NCBI GenBank assembly: GCA_035384605.1
Contig: DAOOIV010000024.1
Span: 1 to 52,209 of the forward strand
DNA length: 52,209 nucleotides
Direction of reading: 5' to 3'
Source of the DNA: Phycisphaerae bacterium
Lineage (GTDB): Bacteria > Planctomycetota > Phycisphaerae > UBA1845 > PWPN01
Positions 33,738-43,020 of the stretch are shown here, in pieces. Below the pieces are notes generated by a model that worked only from the letters and a program-made list of their open reading frames with translations, did not search any database and was not told the DNA's origin. A program made the position numbers and the translations under genes. Within the stretch, counting starts at the first letter, position 1; the number at the start of each line of letters is the position of its first letter.

Positions 33738-34004
33738 GCAGAAAGCAACCGTGGAACGGAGAACTGTGCCGGCTGTTGCGTTGGGATTTCGTCATCGGTG
33801 TCCTCGGCCTTGCAGAGGAGCAAGAGGGTCGACCGACATTACAGGGACCGTTCCGTTGAAAGACTTGGCCGTGCCCCAGCAGGCAGGGGCCTGGCCATGC
33901 TACCCTTTTCGCGATGCGCTCCTGCGATTGCCTGGCGGCTCGTCGTGGTTTGAGCGTATACTGAGGGCCAGGAGCGGAATCGGGCGAGTGAACGGAGGAA
34001 TCTC

Positions 34005-34805
34005 ATGCCGTTGACAGCAAAAGACATTGATCGGCACATGCGGGAGATCGGCAAGTACGTGGACTGGTCGGGGACGTGCGATACGTTCAAGGCCGGGGAC
34101 GCGTCGACGCCGATCAGAGGAATCGCGGTTTCGTGGATGAGTTCGATTGCCAACCTGCGGGAAGCGCATGCCCGGGGGTGCAACCTGTTCATCACCCACG
34201 AGCCGACGTTCTACTCGCACATGGACAACGAGAAGGCTTACGACAACGACACCTGCACGAAGGTGAAACGGGCGTTCCTGCAGGAAACGGGGATGGTGGT
34301 GTACCGTTGCCACGACGTGTGGGATCGCTTTCCGAACGAGGGTATTCTTGACAGTTGGGCGGCGTTCCTTGGGCTGACGGGCGAGCCGATCAACGCCGAG
34401 ACATTCTGGAAGGTGATGCCGATCAAGGAGCAGCCGGTTATCGTCCTGGCGCATGAGATCGGCCGTCGGGTCAGGCAGTTGGGCCAGGATGCCGTCCTGA
34501 CCATAGGCGACCAGAACAAGAGAGTCTCGAAGGTTGCGATCGGCACCGGGGCGATCACCAGCGCCCGCGAGTTTCATCGCATCGGGGCGGATGTCGGCAT
34601 CGTGACCGAGATCACCTGGTGGCGCGACGCCCGCTGGGCATTGGACATGGGCATGCCGCTGATCGTGGTCGATCACACCGTCAGCGAGGAGCCGGGCATG
34701 ATCAACCTGGCCAAGTACCTCAAGCGGCAGTTCCCCGAAGTGAAGATCGAGTACATACCGACAAACTGCCCGTTCAAGGTGGTGACGGCGAAGGATGAAG
34801 ACTAA
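34005..34805 (+). CDS. NIF3-like dinuclear-metal protein
   Basis: A 266-residue NIF3/YbgI family protein, forming hexamers with a dinuclear metal site; the function is unresolved (some relatives are annotated GTP cyclohydrolase type 2). Visible signatures are RGIAVSWMSSIANLREA, ARGCNLFITHEPTFY with the metal His, and the C-terminal half with MPLIVVDHTVSEEPGM. GGAGGAA lies 5 nt before the ATG. The 3' end overlaps the amidase frame by 11 nt if that gene starts at 34795. Confidence 0.85.
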   Translation: MPLTAKDIDRHMREIGKYVDWSGTCDTFKAGDASTPIRGIAVSWMSSIANLREAHARGCNLFITHEPTFYSHMDNEKAYDNDTCTKVKRAFLQETGMVVYRCHDVWDRFPNEGILDSWAAFLGLTGEPINAETFWKVMPIKEQPVIVLAHEIGRRVRQLGQDAVLTIGDQNKRVSKVAIGTGAITSAREFHRIGADVGIVTEITWWRDARWALDMGMPLIVVDHTVSEEPGMINLAKYLKRQFPEVKIEYIPTNCPFKVVTAKDED

Positions 34806-36003
34806 GGGCGGAGGGCGAAATCAAGCCCAAACGGGGTATGGGTCCGTGAACACATGGATGCGTCGATCTTTCAGAGGCATTCTCTGTATTCTTGTCGTTC
34901 TGGGCGGGTGCGGGGATGAGGAGGGGGCTCCGCCTCCGCCGGCGGCACCGTTGCCGACGACCGGCCCTTTCGCGGCTCCGATCTACGCGGGTTACTTGAA
35001 GGGGATGAAGATTTGCCTGGATCCGGGACATGGCGGCCGTGCCAACCGGAAGGGATACAAGCGGGGGCCGACGGGTCTGCGCGAGGCGGAGGTGAACCTG
35101 AGGGTGGCCTTGTATCTCCGCGAGTTTCTGGAGGCCGGCGGGGCCAAGGTGTACATGACGCGGACCCGGGATATCTATCTGGCCGAGGATGAGCGGGAAG
35201 ACCAGCGGCTTCGGGTCGAGATGGCCAATCGCAACGACTGCGATGTATTCGTGTCGATTCATCACAACGCCAACGATGCCAACCCGAACGCGAATTTCGT
35301 TTCGGTCTGGTACCACGACGATCCCGATCACAGCCCGGCCAGCCTGGACGTCGCCCGGCAGTTGGCGGTGGCGCTTATGGATGAACTGCGACTTCCTCAG
35401 CAGCTTGGTTGCCCAATCATGAGTGACAAGCTGATCTATGCCAAGAGCGGGTTTGCCGTGCTGCGGCAGGCGAAGGTGCCGGCAGTTCTTTGCGAGTGCT
35501 CGTTTCACTCAAATCCGGAAGAGGAATCGCGGCTGCGAAACCCCGAGTACAACCGCCGCGAGGCTCACGCCTTGTTTGTCGGGCTGGCCCGGTACGCCTA
35601 CGCGGGGATTCCTCGCGTGCAGCTCCTGGACCCGCCAGACGGGCTTTTGCCGGAGAGCGGTGCGAAGGCAATCCTGATTGAGCTGAACGACGGCATCCGC
35701 GACCGCAAAAGCTGGGGATGGGACCGGCCGCTGATCCTGAGCGACAGCATCGTCGTGCGACAAGATGGAAAAGACCTGCCGTTCACCTTCGACAAGCAGA
35801 CCAACCTGCTTACGGTACCCCTGCCGAGCAGGCTCAAGCTCGGATCGATTCGCTTGGAGGTCCGATTGATGAACCTGTTCAAGCAGTCGAACCCGAAAAC
35901 GTCGCTGGAGCTGAAGGTCGTCAAGAAGCTTCCACCGAACCGACCGGTCGCGAGGGCCGCAACGGCCCCGGTGCCCGCACCGGCCACGGAGGAGAGCGAG
36001 TAG
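34795..36003 (+). CDS. N-acetylmuramoyl-L-alanine amidase, lipoprotein
   Basis: An amidase_3 (AmiC-type) enzyme cleaving the amide bond between muramic acid and the stem peptide. Zinc ligands: H79 in CLDPGHGG, E99 in REAEVNL and H156 in VSIHHNAN; the catalytic Glu is in VLCECSFHSN. A lipobox LGGC (Cys39) suggests attachment to a membrane. The start is uncertain: ATG 34795 (overlapping the NIF3-like gene) gives a long n-region, while GTG 34846 or ATG 34858 would give a normal lipoprotein signal (MRRSFRGILCILVV). The C-terminal part (about 280-375) is a beta domain of unknown type, ending in a Pro/Ala tail. Confidence 0.88.
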   Translation: MKTKGGGRNQAQTGYGSVNTWMRRSFRGILCILVVLGGCGDEEGAPPPPAAPLPTTGPFAAPIYAGYLKGMKICLDPGHGGRANRKGYKRGPTGLREAEVNLRVALYLREFLEAGGAKVYMTRTRDIYLAEDEREDQRLRVEMANRNDCDVFVSIHHNANDANPNANFVSVWYHDDPDHSPASLDVARQLAVALMDELRLPQQLGCPIMSDKLIYAKSGFAVLRQAKVPAVLCECSFHSNPEEESRLRNPEYNRREAHALFVGLARYAYAGIPRVQLLDPPDGLLPESGAKAILIELNDGIRDRKSWGWDRPLILSDSIVVRQDGKDLPFTFDKQTNLLTVPLPSRLKLGSIRLEVRLMNLFKQSNPKTSLELKVVKKLPPNRPVARAATAPVPAPATEESE

Positions 36004-36010
36004 GGCAGCA

Positions 36011-36058
36011 GTCTGTGGGTCTATTGGTCTGTTAGTCAATTAGTCATCTAGACTGTCA
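36011..36058. repeat. 8-bp-period degenerate tandem repeat
   Basis: Six consecutive units of 8 bp: GTCTGTGG, GTCTATTG, GTCTGTTA, GTCAATTA, GTCATCTA, GACTGTCA. Five begin with GTC. It lies 8 nt after the amidase stop codon, between two convergent genes, and is much richer in A and T than its surroundings. Confidence 0.6.
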
Positions 36059-36105
36059 GGAGGATTGATGGAGGCCTGAGCGCAACAGCGGCATCCGCGA
36101 GGCGT

Positions 36106-38358
36106 TCACTGGTTCGCCATTGCCTGGAGCATTTCCAGGGCCGGGCGGTATTGGGGGTCGATTTCGAGGCAGCGGTTGAGGGCCTGGCGGGCAAGGTCGG
36201 ATTGGCCCGACTCCATTTGGATGGTAGCCCGCGTGTAGGGGTAGAACGGTGCTCGCGGCGAAAGCTGTTCGGCGCGGGCGATGGCGTCAAGGGCCTCTTG
36301 GGTGCCGCCGGTCTTATGCTCGGCCAGTGATAGGTTGTACCAGAAACGGGCCTGCGAGGCATCGCGCTGGACGGCGGCCCGGAGCGAATCGCGGGCGGCG
36401 AGGTTTTCTCCCATCTCGCTATAGAGCAGACCCAGCCAATAGGGGTAATAGGGGTTATTAGGTTCTATCCGCGTGCCGTCGTGCAGCACCTTGACCGCAT
36501 CGAAGGACCGCCCCTGCTGTTGCAGGAGCGTGGCATACTCGTGGCGGGCGGGAGCCAGTCGTGAATCCCACTTGAGGGCTCGCTCAAACCACGGAGCCGC
36601 TTGAGCGGAACGTCCGGTGTCCATCAGGAGCCGAGCCTGCTGGTAGGCTCCCATGGGCTGGTCGCAACGATACTCGATAAACGCGGTCAGCTCGCGGCCA
36701 GGCGACGAGGTCAGATCGATCTGCCTTCGCAAGGCCCACGCGGCTTTGATACGCACCAGACGGCTTGGGCTGGCCAGCATCGGAGCCAATAGCTGGGTGA
36801 CGCTCTGACCCAACGGCTCAAGGGCGTCTATGACCACGGCTTGGACCAGCGGCGATTCATCCCCCAGCCGACTGACGAACTCAATCGCCACAGCTTGCCG
36901 CAGCGGCGATGGGTCCGGGCTCTGGAGCACCGCATCGAGGAATTTGAGGTTCACCGCCCGCCAGTTGGCGTTTTTCTCCTCGCGAAGCATGGCCAGCAGG
37001 TCGGGGGCGGCGGACGGATCACCGGCCTTGAGCCGGGCCTGGAGCCGCGCTCGCCTTTGTGTCGGACGGTCCATCCGGTCGCCGTACCACTCCCGGACGT
37101 ACTTGATGTTCCAGTCAAGGCCCTCCTTCTCGTGGCAGCGCATGCAAGCGTCGGGGATGCCGTGCTCTTTGTTGAGCATCGGATCGGGGATGGTCATGCC
37201 GTGGTCGCGGCGCCAATGACGGGCCATGTAGACCGTCTGCGGCATGTGGCAATCGACGCACTTGAAGCCGGGCTTGTCGGACGGGTGGCGGCTATGCTCG
37301 ACCTCGTCGATCGGCCGCTTGGTGGCGATGCCCTTCTCGTGGCAGCGAAGGCACAGTCTGTTCTCGGTGGTGGCGACCTTGCCGCCGTGATAGTAGTGGC
37401 AGTCGATGCACCGCACGCCCCAAGCGTACATCAGGCTGAGTGAGAAGGGGACATATTCGAAATCCTCCTCACGGACCTGGCCGTCGGGATAGAAAATGTC
37501 AGAAAGGTCGGGAATCACCGGGTCATAGTGGTCGAGGAACTTCTCGCCCGGGATGAAGTTGCCGGTCAATGTACCGCGGCGGGCGTGACAGCCGGCGCAG
37601 GTTTCGGTGTACCGGTCGCGGTCGAACTCGGGGATGGTGGGGTCGCCGGGCTGGTCGGGATGCTGGTCCTGCCAGTCGTTGTGGGCCTGCATGGGGCCGT
37701 GGCATTGCTCGCACCCGACGCCTTTTTCAAGATAGGTCGAGGCGTAGCTGTCGTCGGACGAGCGATAACCCTTTTGGAAACTCGTGGTGTGACAGACGGC
37801 GCACATGTCGTTCCAGTTCATGCCGCGCTGCGTCCAGTGGCCCCATTCCCAGTACTGGCGGTCTTCGGCGCCGTAGACGTCGAACCACTCTTTTTTCGCG
37901 GGGTCGAAGGCCAGTTCGGTGACCTGCAGACGATCGCCCGGGAACGGGATCAGGTATTGCCACAACGGATCGACGCCGATGACGCCGATAGGTTCAAAGT
38001 CTTGTTGCTTGCCGTCGGGCCCCATGGTGGTCAGAACCAGGCGGCCGTCGCGCATGTCGGCATATGAGGTCTGAGTGCCGTGGCGGATCTCGCGGCGAGG
38101 CGAAAAGGCCTCATGGTCCAGATCGGGCACAATGTCGCGCAGGGCGTTGGCGTGATGCGATGTCTTCCACTCGGCGTAGGCCTCTTCGTGGCAACGTTTG
38201 CATGACTCCGAGCCGCCCCAGGCGCCGGCGGGGGCCGGTGCCGAGGCTGCCTGGCTCGCGGGATCGCCGGCCGGAGCAGACGCCGGCGGCGCCGGGCGCG
38301 AATCACAGGCCGACAATGCGACCGGCAGCAACACCGATGTCAACACAGTCCACTTCAA
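36106..38358 (-). CDS. Octahaem cytochrome c-HEAT-TPR lipoprotein
   Basis: A 750-residue protein. The signal MKWTVLTSVLLPVALSAC predicts lipidation at Cys18. Residues about 50-420 carry eight CxxCH haem-binding motifs: CKRCH, CAVCH, CEQCH, CAGCH, CIDCH, CLRCH, CVDCH and CMRCH. Then come HEAT-like repeats (about 440-560) and TPR repeats (about 580-745; for example ARHEYATLLQQQGRSFDAVK). The haem part resembles multihaem cytochromes of the c554/NrfB type; no catalytic Lys-haem motif (CxxCK) is seen. The start is TTG. Such a protein could carry electrons outside the membrane while the repeats bind a partner. No other cytochrome or maturation gene is nearby. Confidence 0.88.
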   Translation of the reverse strand: MKWTVLTSVLLPVALSACDSRPAPPASAPAGDPASQAASAPAPAGAWGGSESCKRCHEEAYAEWKTSHHANALRDIVPDLDHEAFSPRREIRHGTQTSYADMRDGRLVLTTMGPDGKQQDFEPIGVIGVDPLWQYLIPFPGDRLQVTELAFDPAKKEWFDVYGAEDRQYWEWGHWTQRGMNWNDMCAVCHTTSFQKGYRSSDDSYASTYLEKGVGCEQCHGPMQAHNDWQDQHPDQPGDPTIPEFDRDRYTETCAGCHARRGTLTGNFIPGEKFLDHYDPVIPDLSDIFYPDGQVREEDFEYVPFSLSLMYAWGVRCIDCHYYHGGKVATTENRLCLRCHEKGIATKRPIDEVEHSRHPSDKPGFKCVDCHMPQTVYMARHWRRDHGMTIPDPMLNKEHGIPDACMRCHEKEGLDWNIKYVREWYGDRMDRPTQRRARLQARLKAGDPSAAPDLLAMLREEKNANWRAVNLKFLDAVLQSPDPSPLRQAVAIEFVSRLGDESPLVQAVVIDALEPLGQSVTQLLAPMLASPSRLVRIKAAWALRRQIDLTSSPGRELTAFIEYRCDQPMGAYQQARLLMDTGRSAQAAPWFERALKWDSRLAPARHEYATLLQQQGRSFDAVKVLHDGTRIEPNNPYYPYWLGLLYSEMGENLAARDSLRAAVQRDASQARFWYNLSLAEHKTGGTQEALDAIARAEQLSPRAPFYPYTRATIQMESGQSDLARQALNRCLEIDPQYRPALEMLQAMANQ

Positions 38359-38520
38359 AGTCGGTCAATCCCGTGCGTCGATCAGGGGCGTCCGTTCCAT
38401 GAACCTGGGCCATGGGGTTACGCCAAATACCACATGGTCGCCCGCCGGTGGTGGCACAGCCTGCCTGCGGCGACGTGACGCCACAGGTTCTGCCGGATCA
38501 AAGCCTACTCGACGAGCAGT

Positions 38521-38554
38521 AAGAACAAAAGCGCCCGCACATCTCTGCGGGTGC
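38521..38554 (-). terminator. Rho-independent terminator
   Basis: Read on the minus strand: GCACCCGCA (38554-38546), a 6-nt loop, TGCGGGCGC (38539-38531), then TTTTGTTCTT. Nine positions pair, eight perfectly. It lies 20 nt after the stop codon of the large secreted protein. Confidence 0.78.
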
Positions 38555-38573
38555 AAGCGAGCGATTGATCCGG

Positions 38574-41500
38574 TTACCAGGTAACCCGAATCTCCGATGT
38601 CGGCAGGGTTTGCCTGAATCGCGCAAGCATGGCTCGCCGTTGGGCGTTGTAGCGCCAGCCAAGAGCCGTTGGCGCGGCGTTGGGGGCCAGGGAGTCAAGG
38701 ACATCCTGGCCGACGCGGACCGCGAGCGGCTTGTCGACGTTGGTCACGAGCAGTTCGTTGTCTTGGCCGGCCGGGAAGGCGACTTTCACGTGCCATGGTC
38801 CGCCCGCGACCGGGGGAGCGACCTCAACGGGCTTGCCCCAGGAACTGACATGCCAGCGACGGTGGCCGAGTTTATCGCGGACGACGCGCGTCCAGGGTTC
38901 GCACCAGTTGGGCAGCCGGCCTTGTGCCTGGAGGCAACGCATCAGCAGACCCGGATAGATCAGGGCGGGGTAAGCGATGTTGGTCTGGGTATGCCAGGAG
39001 TCGGGGTAGAGGCCGACCCACGGCTCCTTGTCCATCATCTGCTGCAAGCCACTGAGGACCACGCCGTCGGCGATGTACCGCAGCAGCGGGTCGGGACGAC
39101 AGGCGTCCAGTTCGATGACATGCTGAGCCCATTCAAGGCCGCACCACTGCACGAGTACGCCGAACCAGTTGACCACGTAGAACGTCAGGCCGAGGACTGG
39201 GACGGTACCGTAGGGCGTGACCTGGGGCCGGCCGCTGTGGTAGGCTTCGGCCAGCGGAATGGAGTGCCGGTTCCAGTCGTCCTTGTCGCGAGTCGCCACC
39301 AGGAACCCCCCGCGGTGTTCTATGGGCACGCGCCAACTGTAGACGAATGGCACGCCGCACCAAGCCCAATAGGAGGCATCATCCAGCCATTGCGGATTGC
39401 CGGTAATCTCGTAAGCCATCCGGTAGGCCTCGGTCGCCAGGGCGGCGGCCCGGATGTCGGGAATCTGCTGATGCACCTCCCAGACTTGGGCGCCGCGAGG
39501 TACGCGGAAGCGCCGCATGGCGTCGAGCGCTTTAAGGGCGGCATCGATCTGAGGCCCGGATCCCGTGAGATGAGCGTACTTGAGGATCGGTAGAGCCTGC
39601 TGGACACAGGTGCCGACGCAGGTTGAGCCGTCTTCGCCGAGGCTGTCGTACTTGCCTTGCGTCAGCTCACGGCAGGTCTTGCGTATTTCGTCGGTGTTGG
39701 TGAAAGGCCAAGTGCCGTCTGGTCGCATGGCGGCCATCGCGTTTCTCGACGGTGCTTCGTGGACCAGGCGCGCGGACAGCGGGACCGCCGTATCGATGAT
39801 CTGCTTGCCTTTCAGCCCGGTGTGATCCACCCACTGCGTCTGTCCGGTCTCGATGTAGTGGCCGATGAGCGTGGCCGCGATTTCCGGATTGTAGTGGCTG
39901 CTTTTGCCCATGTACCAGTGATGCCGCCAACCGTTCTCTTGAGGCCAGTAAATCGTCTGGCCGAGGCTGCGGGCGATCAGGTCGTATATCTGGCGATCGT
40001 CGTAACGACGAGGCGGTGGCGTGGGCGCGCCGAATACGTCGTACCACCAGCGGGCGGCCATAGCGACGGGAACGTCGGGCTCGGCGACGAGCACTGCCTG
40101 AATACTCAGCAGTCTGTCGTTCGTGAGTGCGTACGGCCGTCGGGCTGACGACTCATTTTCCTCACGAGCAGGCACGGAGAGCTTCATCAGGTGGTTGGAT
40201 TGTCCGTCGAGGAAGTTGGGCGATGCGAAAGTGGCACAGGGACCGGCCTCAGAGCCTGAAACCGCCGGCTGCCATACAAGTGCCGAGGTCATCCGGCCGG
40301 CTTCGACGGCCATCATGGGCAGCGTGATCTTGAAGGGATGGGGCGACCAGCGGTCGGCGAACCTGTCTCCCACGGCACGATCGCTCGATGATGACCAGCC
40401 GGGCTCCAGGAATTCCAGACCGCCAAAAATGGCGTAACGGTCAATCGGGTCGCCGGCGGGGTCGCGGTCTGTCCGAAGCACGGGGACCGAAAAGTCAAGC
40501 ACTTGCCCCCCTTTTGGGCCTCGCAGGCGACCGGCAATCTCGATCGCCTCGTGCTCGCCGAATCTTCTCAAGCTCAGCAGAATCTCGATTTCCCAAGCCG
40601 GCAGGTCGGAGATTTGTCCGTTGAGCAATACCATTTCAGGTGACGATCGGGCCACCGCCAAGACCGGGCAGCGCGTCACGGCCACGTCGCCGCTGAGCAC
40701 CGTGATCTCGGCCAGCGGCAGCAGCCAGCCGGCAAGTCGGCCGGCGACCATCCAGCGGGCCGCCCCGACATGCTTGTTGTCAGGGGTGGGAACAAGGTCG
40801 AGCCGGACGCGATCGGACCGCAAACCCGGCAGCGTCGGCATCGACTCGCCTTTGCCGACAATGACCGCGGCCTCGGAGTCGGCGAGCACTTGCTCCTCGG
40901 ACGAGACACGAGCCCGGCACCAATGCACGCCCGGCTTTTCGAAACGCACGATGGCCCTGGAATGGGCAGCGTCGCCCGGTGAGGCGGGGTGAATGACATT
41001 GACGTCCTGCGATGCCGGCTGAGCGGCCGAGATGCCGGGGATTTCGATTTCAAAAGCGCCGGTCGCGCCGCGGCCGTCGAGTTGGCGGATCGTGACCGTC
41101 GCCTGTGTCTGTTCTCCGACGGCGAGATGATGGGCTTTGACTGCAAGTCGCGTGTCGAAGACGGGTGGCTTGCGAATCAGTTCGACATAGTCAATCTCAA
41201 TCTTGTTTGCGGAGGGGCCGTTGAGCGGGTCGATCCGAAATGCGGTCACGACACGGCCGGCGTCGGCGGGCTTGCCCAGCGTGAACTCAACGTCCACGAA
41301 GCCGCGGGGCTGGGTCAATGATTCGCAATCGGCGACGTGTTGTGGCGCACGCTGCTTTTCGCTCCAGGTTGGATCATCTTTGGTGGTCCAGTAAACGGCT
41401 GATTCGCCGCTCTTCTCGCCGCGCAGGCCGACACGCACGACGAGACCGTCCAAGGGCACCTCGATCGGGGGCGCGAAGACATAAGCATCGGGGTGAGATG

Positions 41501-41708
41501 TGGTAAGGCGCAGGCTGCCATCGGCGACGACCAGGTCCTGCGCACCGTTTCCTTTCCGCCAGCCTTCGATGTCGGCGGGTCTGTCGAAGTCCCAGCGGCG
41601 CAGGACTTCCGGCGGGGCGGCCGACACTTGCCGGCTGGTGACCACAACGGCGAGGACCAGCATGGAAAGGATTCGAGGACAAAAAACCGGTTGAGGAATC
41701 GGTGGCAT
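38574..41708 (-). CDS. Large secreted protein, possible glycan-active enzyme
   Basis: A 1044-residue protein with a signal peptide (cleavage near ..VSA-APP at about 30). Residues about 35-170 look like a carbohydrate-binding, jelly-roll domain (WDFDRPADIEGW; VPLDGLVVRVGLRG). A middle beta-rich part follows, and the second half is alpha-helical with many Trp (QTIYWPQENGWRHHWYMGKS; LTFYVVNWFGVLVQWCGLEW), like an alpha/alpha-toroid found in several polysaccharide lyases and beta-L-arabinofuranosidases. No family was firmly recognised. AAGGAA lies about 8 nt before the ATG at 41708. It is divergent from an alcohol dehydrogenase gene, 101 nt apart. Confidence 0.7.
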   Translation of the reverse strand: MPPIPQPVFCPRILSMLVLAVVVTSRQVSAAPPEVLRRWDFDRPADIEGWRKGNGAQDLVVADGSLRLTTSHPDAYVFAPPIEVPLDGLVVRVGLRGEKSGESAVYWTTKDDPTWSEKQRAPQHVADCESLTQPRGFVDVEFTLGKPADAGRVVTAFRIDPLNGPSANKIEIDYVELIRKPPVFDTRLAVKAHHLAVGEQTQATVTIRQLDGRGATGAFEIEIPGISAAQPASQDVNVIHPASPGDAAHSRAIVRFEKPGVHWCRARVSSEEQVLADSEAAVIVGKGESMPTLPGLRSDRVRLDLVPTPDNKHVGAARWMVAGRLAGWLLPLAEITVLSGDVAVTRCPVLAVARSSPEMVLLNGQISDLPAWEIEILLSLRRFGEHEAIEIAGRLRGPKGGQVLDFSVPVLRTDRDPAGDPIDRYAIFGGLEFLEPGWSSSSDRAVGDRFADRWSPHPFKITLPMMAVEAGRMTSALVWQPAVSGSEAGPCATFASPNFLDGQSNHLMKLSVPAREENESSARRPYALTNDRLLSIQAVLVAEPDVPVAMAARWWYDVFGAPTPPPRRYDDRQIYDLIARSLGQTIYWPQENGWRHHWYMGKSSHYNPEIAATLIGHYIETGQTQWVDHTGLKGKQIIDTAVPLSARLVHEAPSRNAMAAMRPDGTWPFTNTDEIRKTCRELTQGKYDSLGEDGSTCVGTCVQQALPILKYAHLTGSGPQIDAALKALDAMRRFRVPRGAQVWEVHQQIPDIRAAALATEAYRMAYEITGNPQWLDDASYWAWCGVPFVYSWRVPIEHRGGFLVATRDKDDWNRHSIPLAEAYHSGRPQVTPYGTVPVLGLTFYVVNWFGVLVQWCGLEWAQHVIELDACRPDPLLRYIADGVVLSGLQQMMDKEPWVGLYPDSWHTQTNIAYPALIYPGLLMRCLQAQGRLPNWCEPWTRVVRDKLGHRRWHVSSWGKPVEVAPPVAGGPWHVKVAFPAGQDNELLVTNVDKPLAVRVGQDVLDSLAPNAAPTALGWRYNAQRRAMLARFRQTLPTSEIRVTW

Positions 41709-41809
41709 GGGCTGTTTCCTTCTGTTGCAGGGTCTTCGAGCGGCCGACTGCCCGCTGCCCGCTTCGCACCCTGCACATGAGATGCTACCATATCCGGCCG
41801 GAGGCGACG

Positions 41810-42856
41810 ATGACCGACATGATGCGGGCACTGGTGTTTGAAGGCCCCAATCGGATGAACCTGCGTCAGATCCCGCGGCCCCGGCCCGGGCCGGGCGAAG
41901 TGCTGATTCGCGTCCATGCGACGGCCATCTGCGGTACGGACATCCGCATCTTCACCGGTCGCAAAACGCGAGAGATCCGGCATGGTCATCCCATCGGGCA
42001 TGAGTGCGCCGGGACGGTCGCCGCCGTCGGGGCGGGAGTCACGGGGTATACGTCGGGCGAGCCGGTGGCCGTGTGTGTGGTGGTGTCGTGCGGCCAGTGC
42101 GAGTACTGCCGGGCCGACCGCGAAAACCTGTGTGACACGCGATACACCCTGGGTTACGCGACGGACGGGTCGTTCGCCGAGTACATGCTCATTCCGGCTC
42201 TGGCCGTTTCACGCGGCAACCTGTTTCATCTGCCGCCGCAGATCCCGATGGAGATGGCCCCCTTGCTCGAGCCGATAGCCTGCTGTCTGAACGGCCAGCA
42301 TGAAATGGGGCTTGGCCAAGATAAGGGCGTCAAGGACGGCCGTCCCCAGTCGCTGCTTATCTTCGGGGCCGGGCCGATCGGCCTGATCCATTTGATGCTG
42401 GCCAAGGCCAAGGGCGTGAGGCCGATCACCGTAGTTGAGCCGGTGGCTCATCGCCGCGAGCTGGCCGGGCGGTTCGGGGCCGATGAGGTCGTCTCGCCCG
42501 ATCAATTCGTTGTTGCCGCGAGATTCGACGCCGCCATCCTGGCCGTGGGCGTTCCGGAGCTGGTGAATGTCGCATTGCGGGCGGTCAAGAAAACGGGCAG
42601 AATCAGTCTTTTCGCAGGTTTCAGTGGCGGCGCAACGGCAACCATCGATCCGAATGCCGTCCATTACGGCCAGATCACCATATCAGGCGCCTCCGAATCC
42701 CGCCGCCGTGATTTTGCCGAAGCCATGTCCCTGGTCCAACGAGGCATCATCGACCCGGCTTTGCTGCTGACGCATCGGTTCTCTCTCGATCAGTACGAGC
42801 AGGCGTTTCGCGTTGCGGGGGATGGAACGGCGGTGAAGGTGATATTTGAGATCTAA
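41810..42856 (+). CDS. Zinc-dependent alcohol/polyol dehydrogenase
   Basis: A 348-residue medium-chain dehydrogenase. Catalytic zinc ligands are C41 (AICGTD), H64 and E65 (IGHECAG); structural zinc is held by C94, C97, C100 and C108. The NAD-binding motif is IFGAGPIGL. The group includes sorbitol, threonine and galactitol-phosphate dehydrogenases; the substrate is not evident. The ATG at 41810 has GGAGG 5 nt upstream; the frame extends further 5' across the neighbour's start without a site. Two further Met codons follow within 12 nt. Confidence 0.9.
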   Translation: MTDMMRALVFEGPNRMNLRQIPRPRPGPGEVLIRVHATAICGTDIRIFTGRKTREIRHGHPIGHECAGTVAAVGAGVTGYTSGEPVAVCVVVSCGQCEYCRADRENLCDTRYTLGYATDGSFAEYMLIPALAVSRGNLFHLPPQIPMEMAPLLEPIACCLNGQHEMGLGQDKGVKDGRPQSLLIFGAGPIGLIHLMLAKAKGVRPITVVEPVAHRRELAGRFGADEVVSPDQFVVAARFDAAILAVGVPELVNVALRAVKKTGRISLFAGFSGGATATIDPNAVHYGQITISGASESRRRDFAEAMSLVQRGIIDPALLLTHRFSLDQYEQAFRVAGDGTAVKVIFEI

Positions 42857-43020
42857 TGGCCGGTCCGATATTATGAGCGGTCAGGCCGGGGTCGTCCGTC
42901 GCCGAGGCTGACGGGCGAAACCGTTGCCTTTGTGCAAGCTCAGCGAGGCAGTGTCAACGAATGGGCAAATGCGGCGGACGTGCCAGCGCGATTGACCGAA
43001 TCGGCCCGGAGGCCGAGCGG

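Noticed and set aside
34846..34858. GTG 34846 or ATG 34858 as the definite start of the amidase
   Set aside because: The signal peptide favours them, but neither has a clear ribosome binding site, so the longer frame was kept and the doubt noted.
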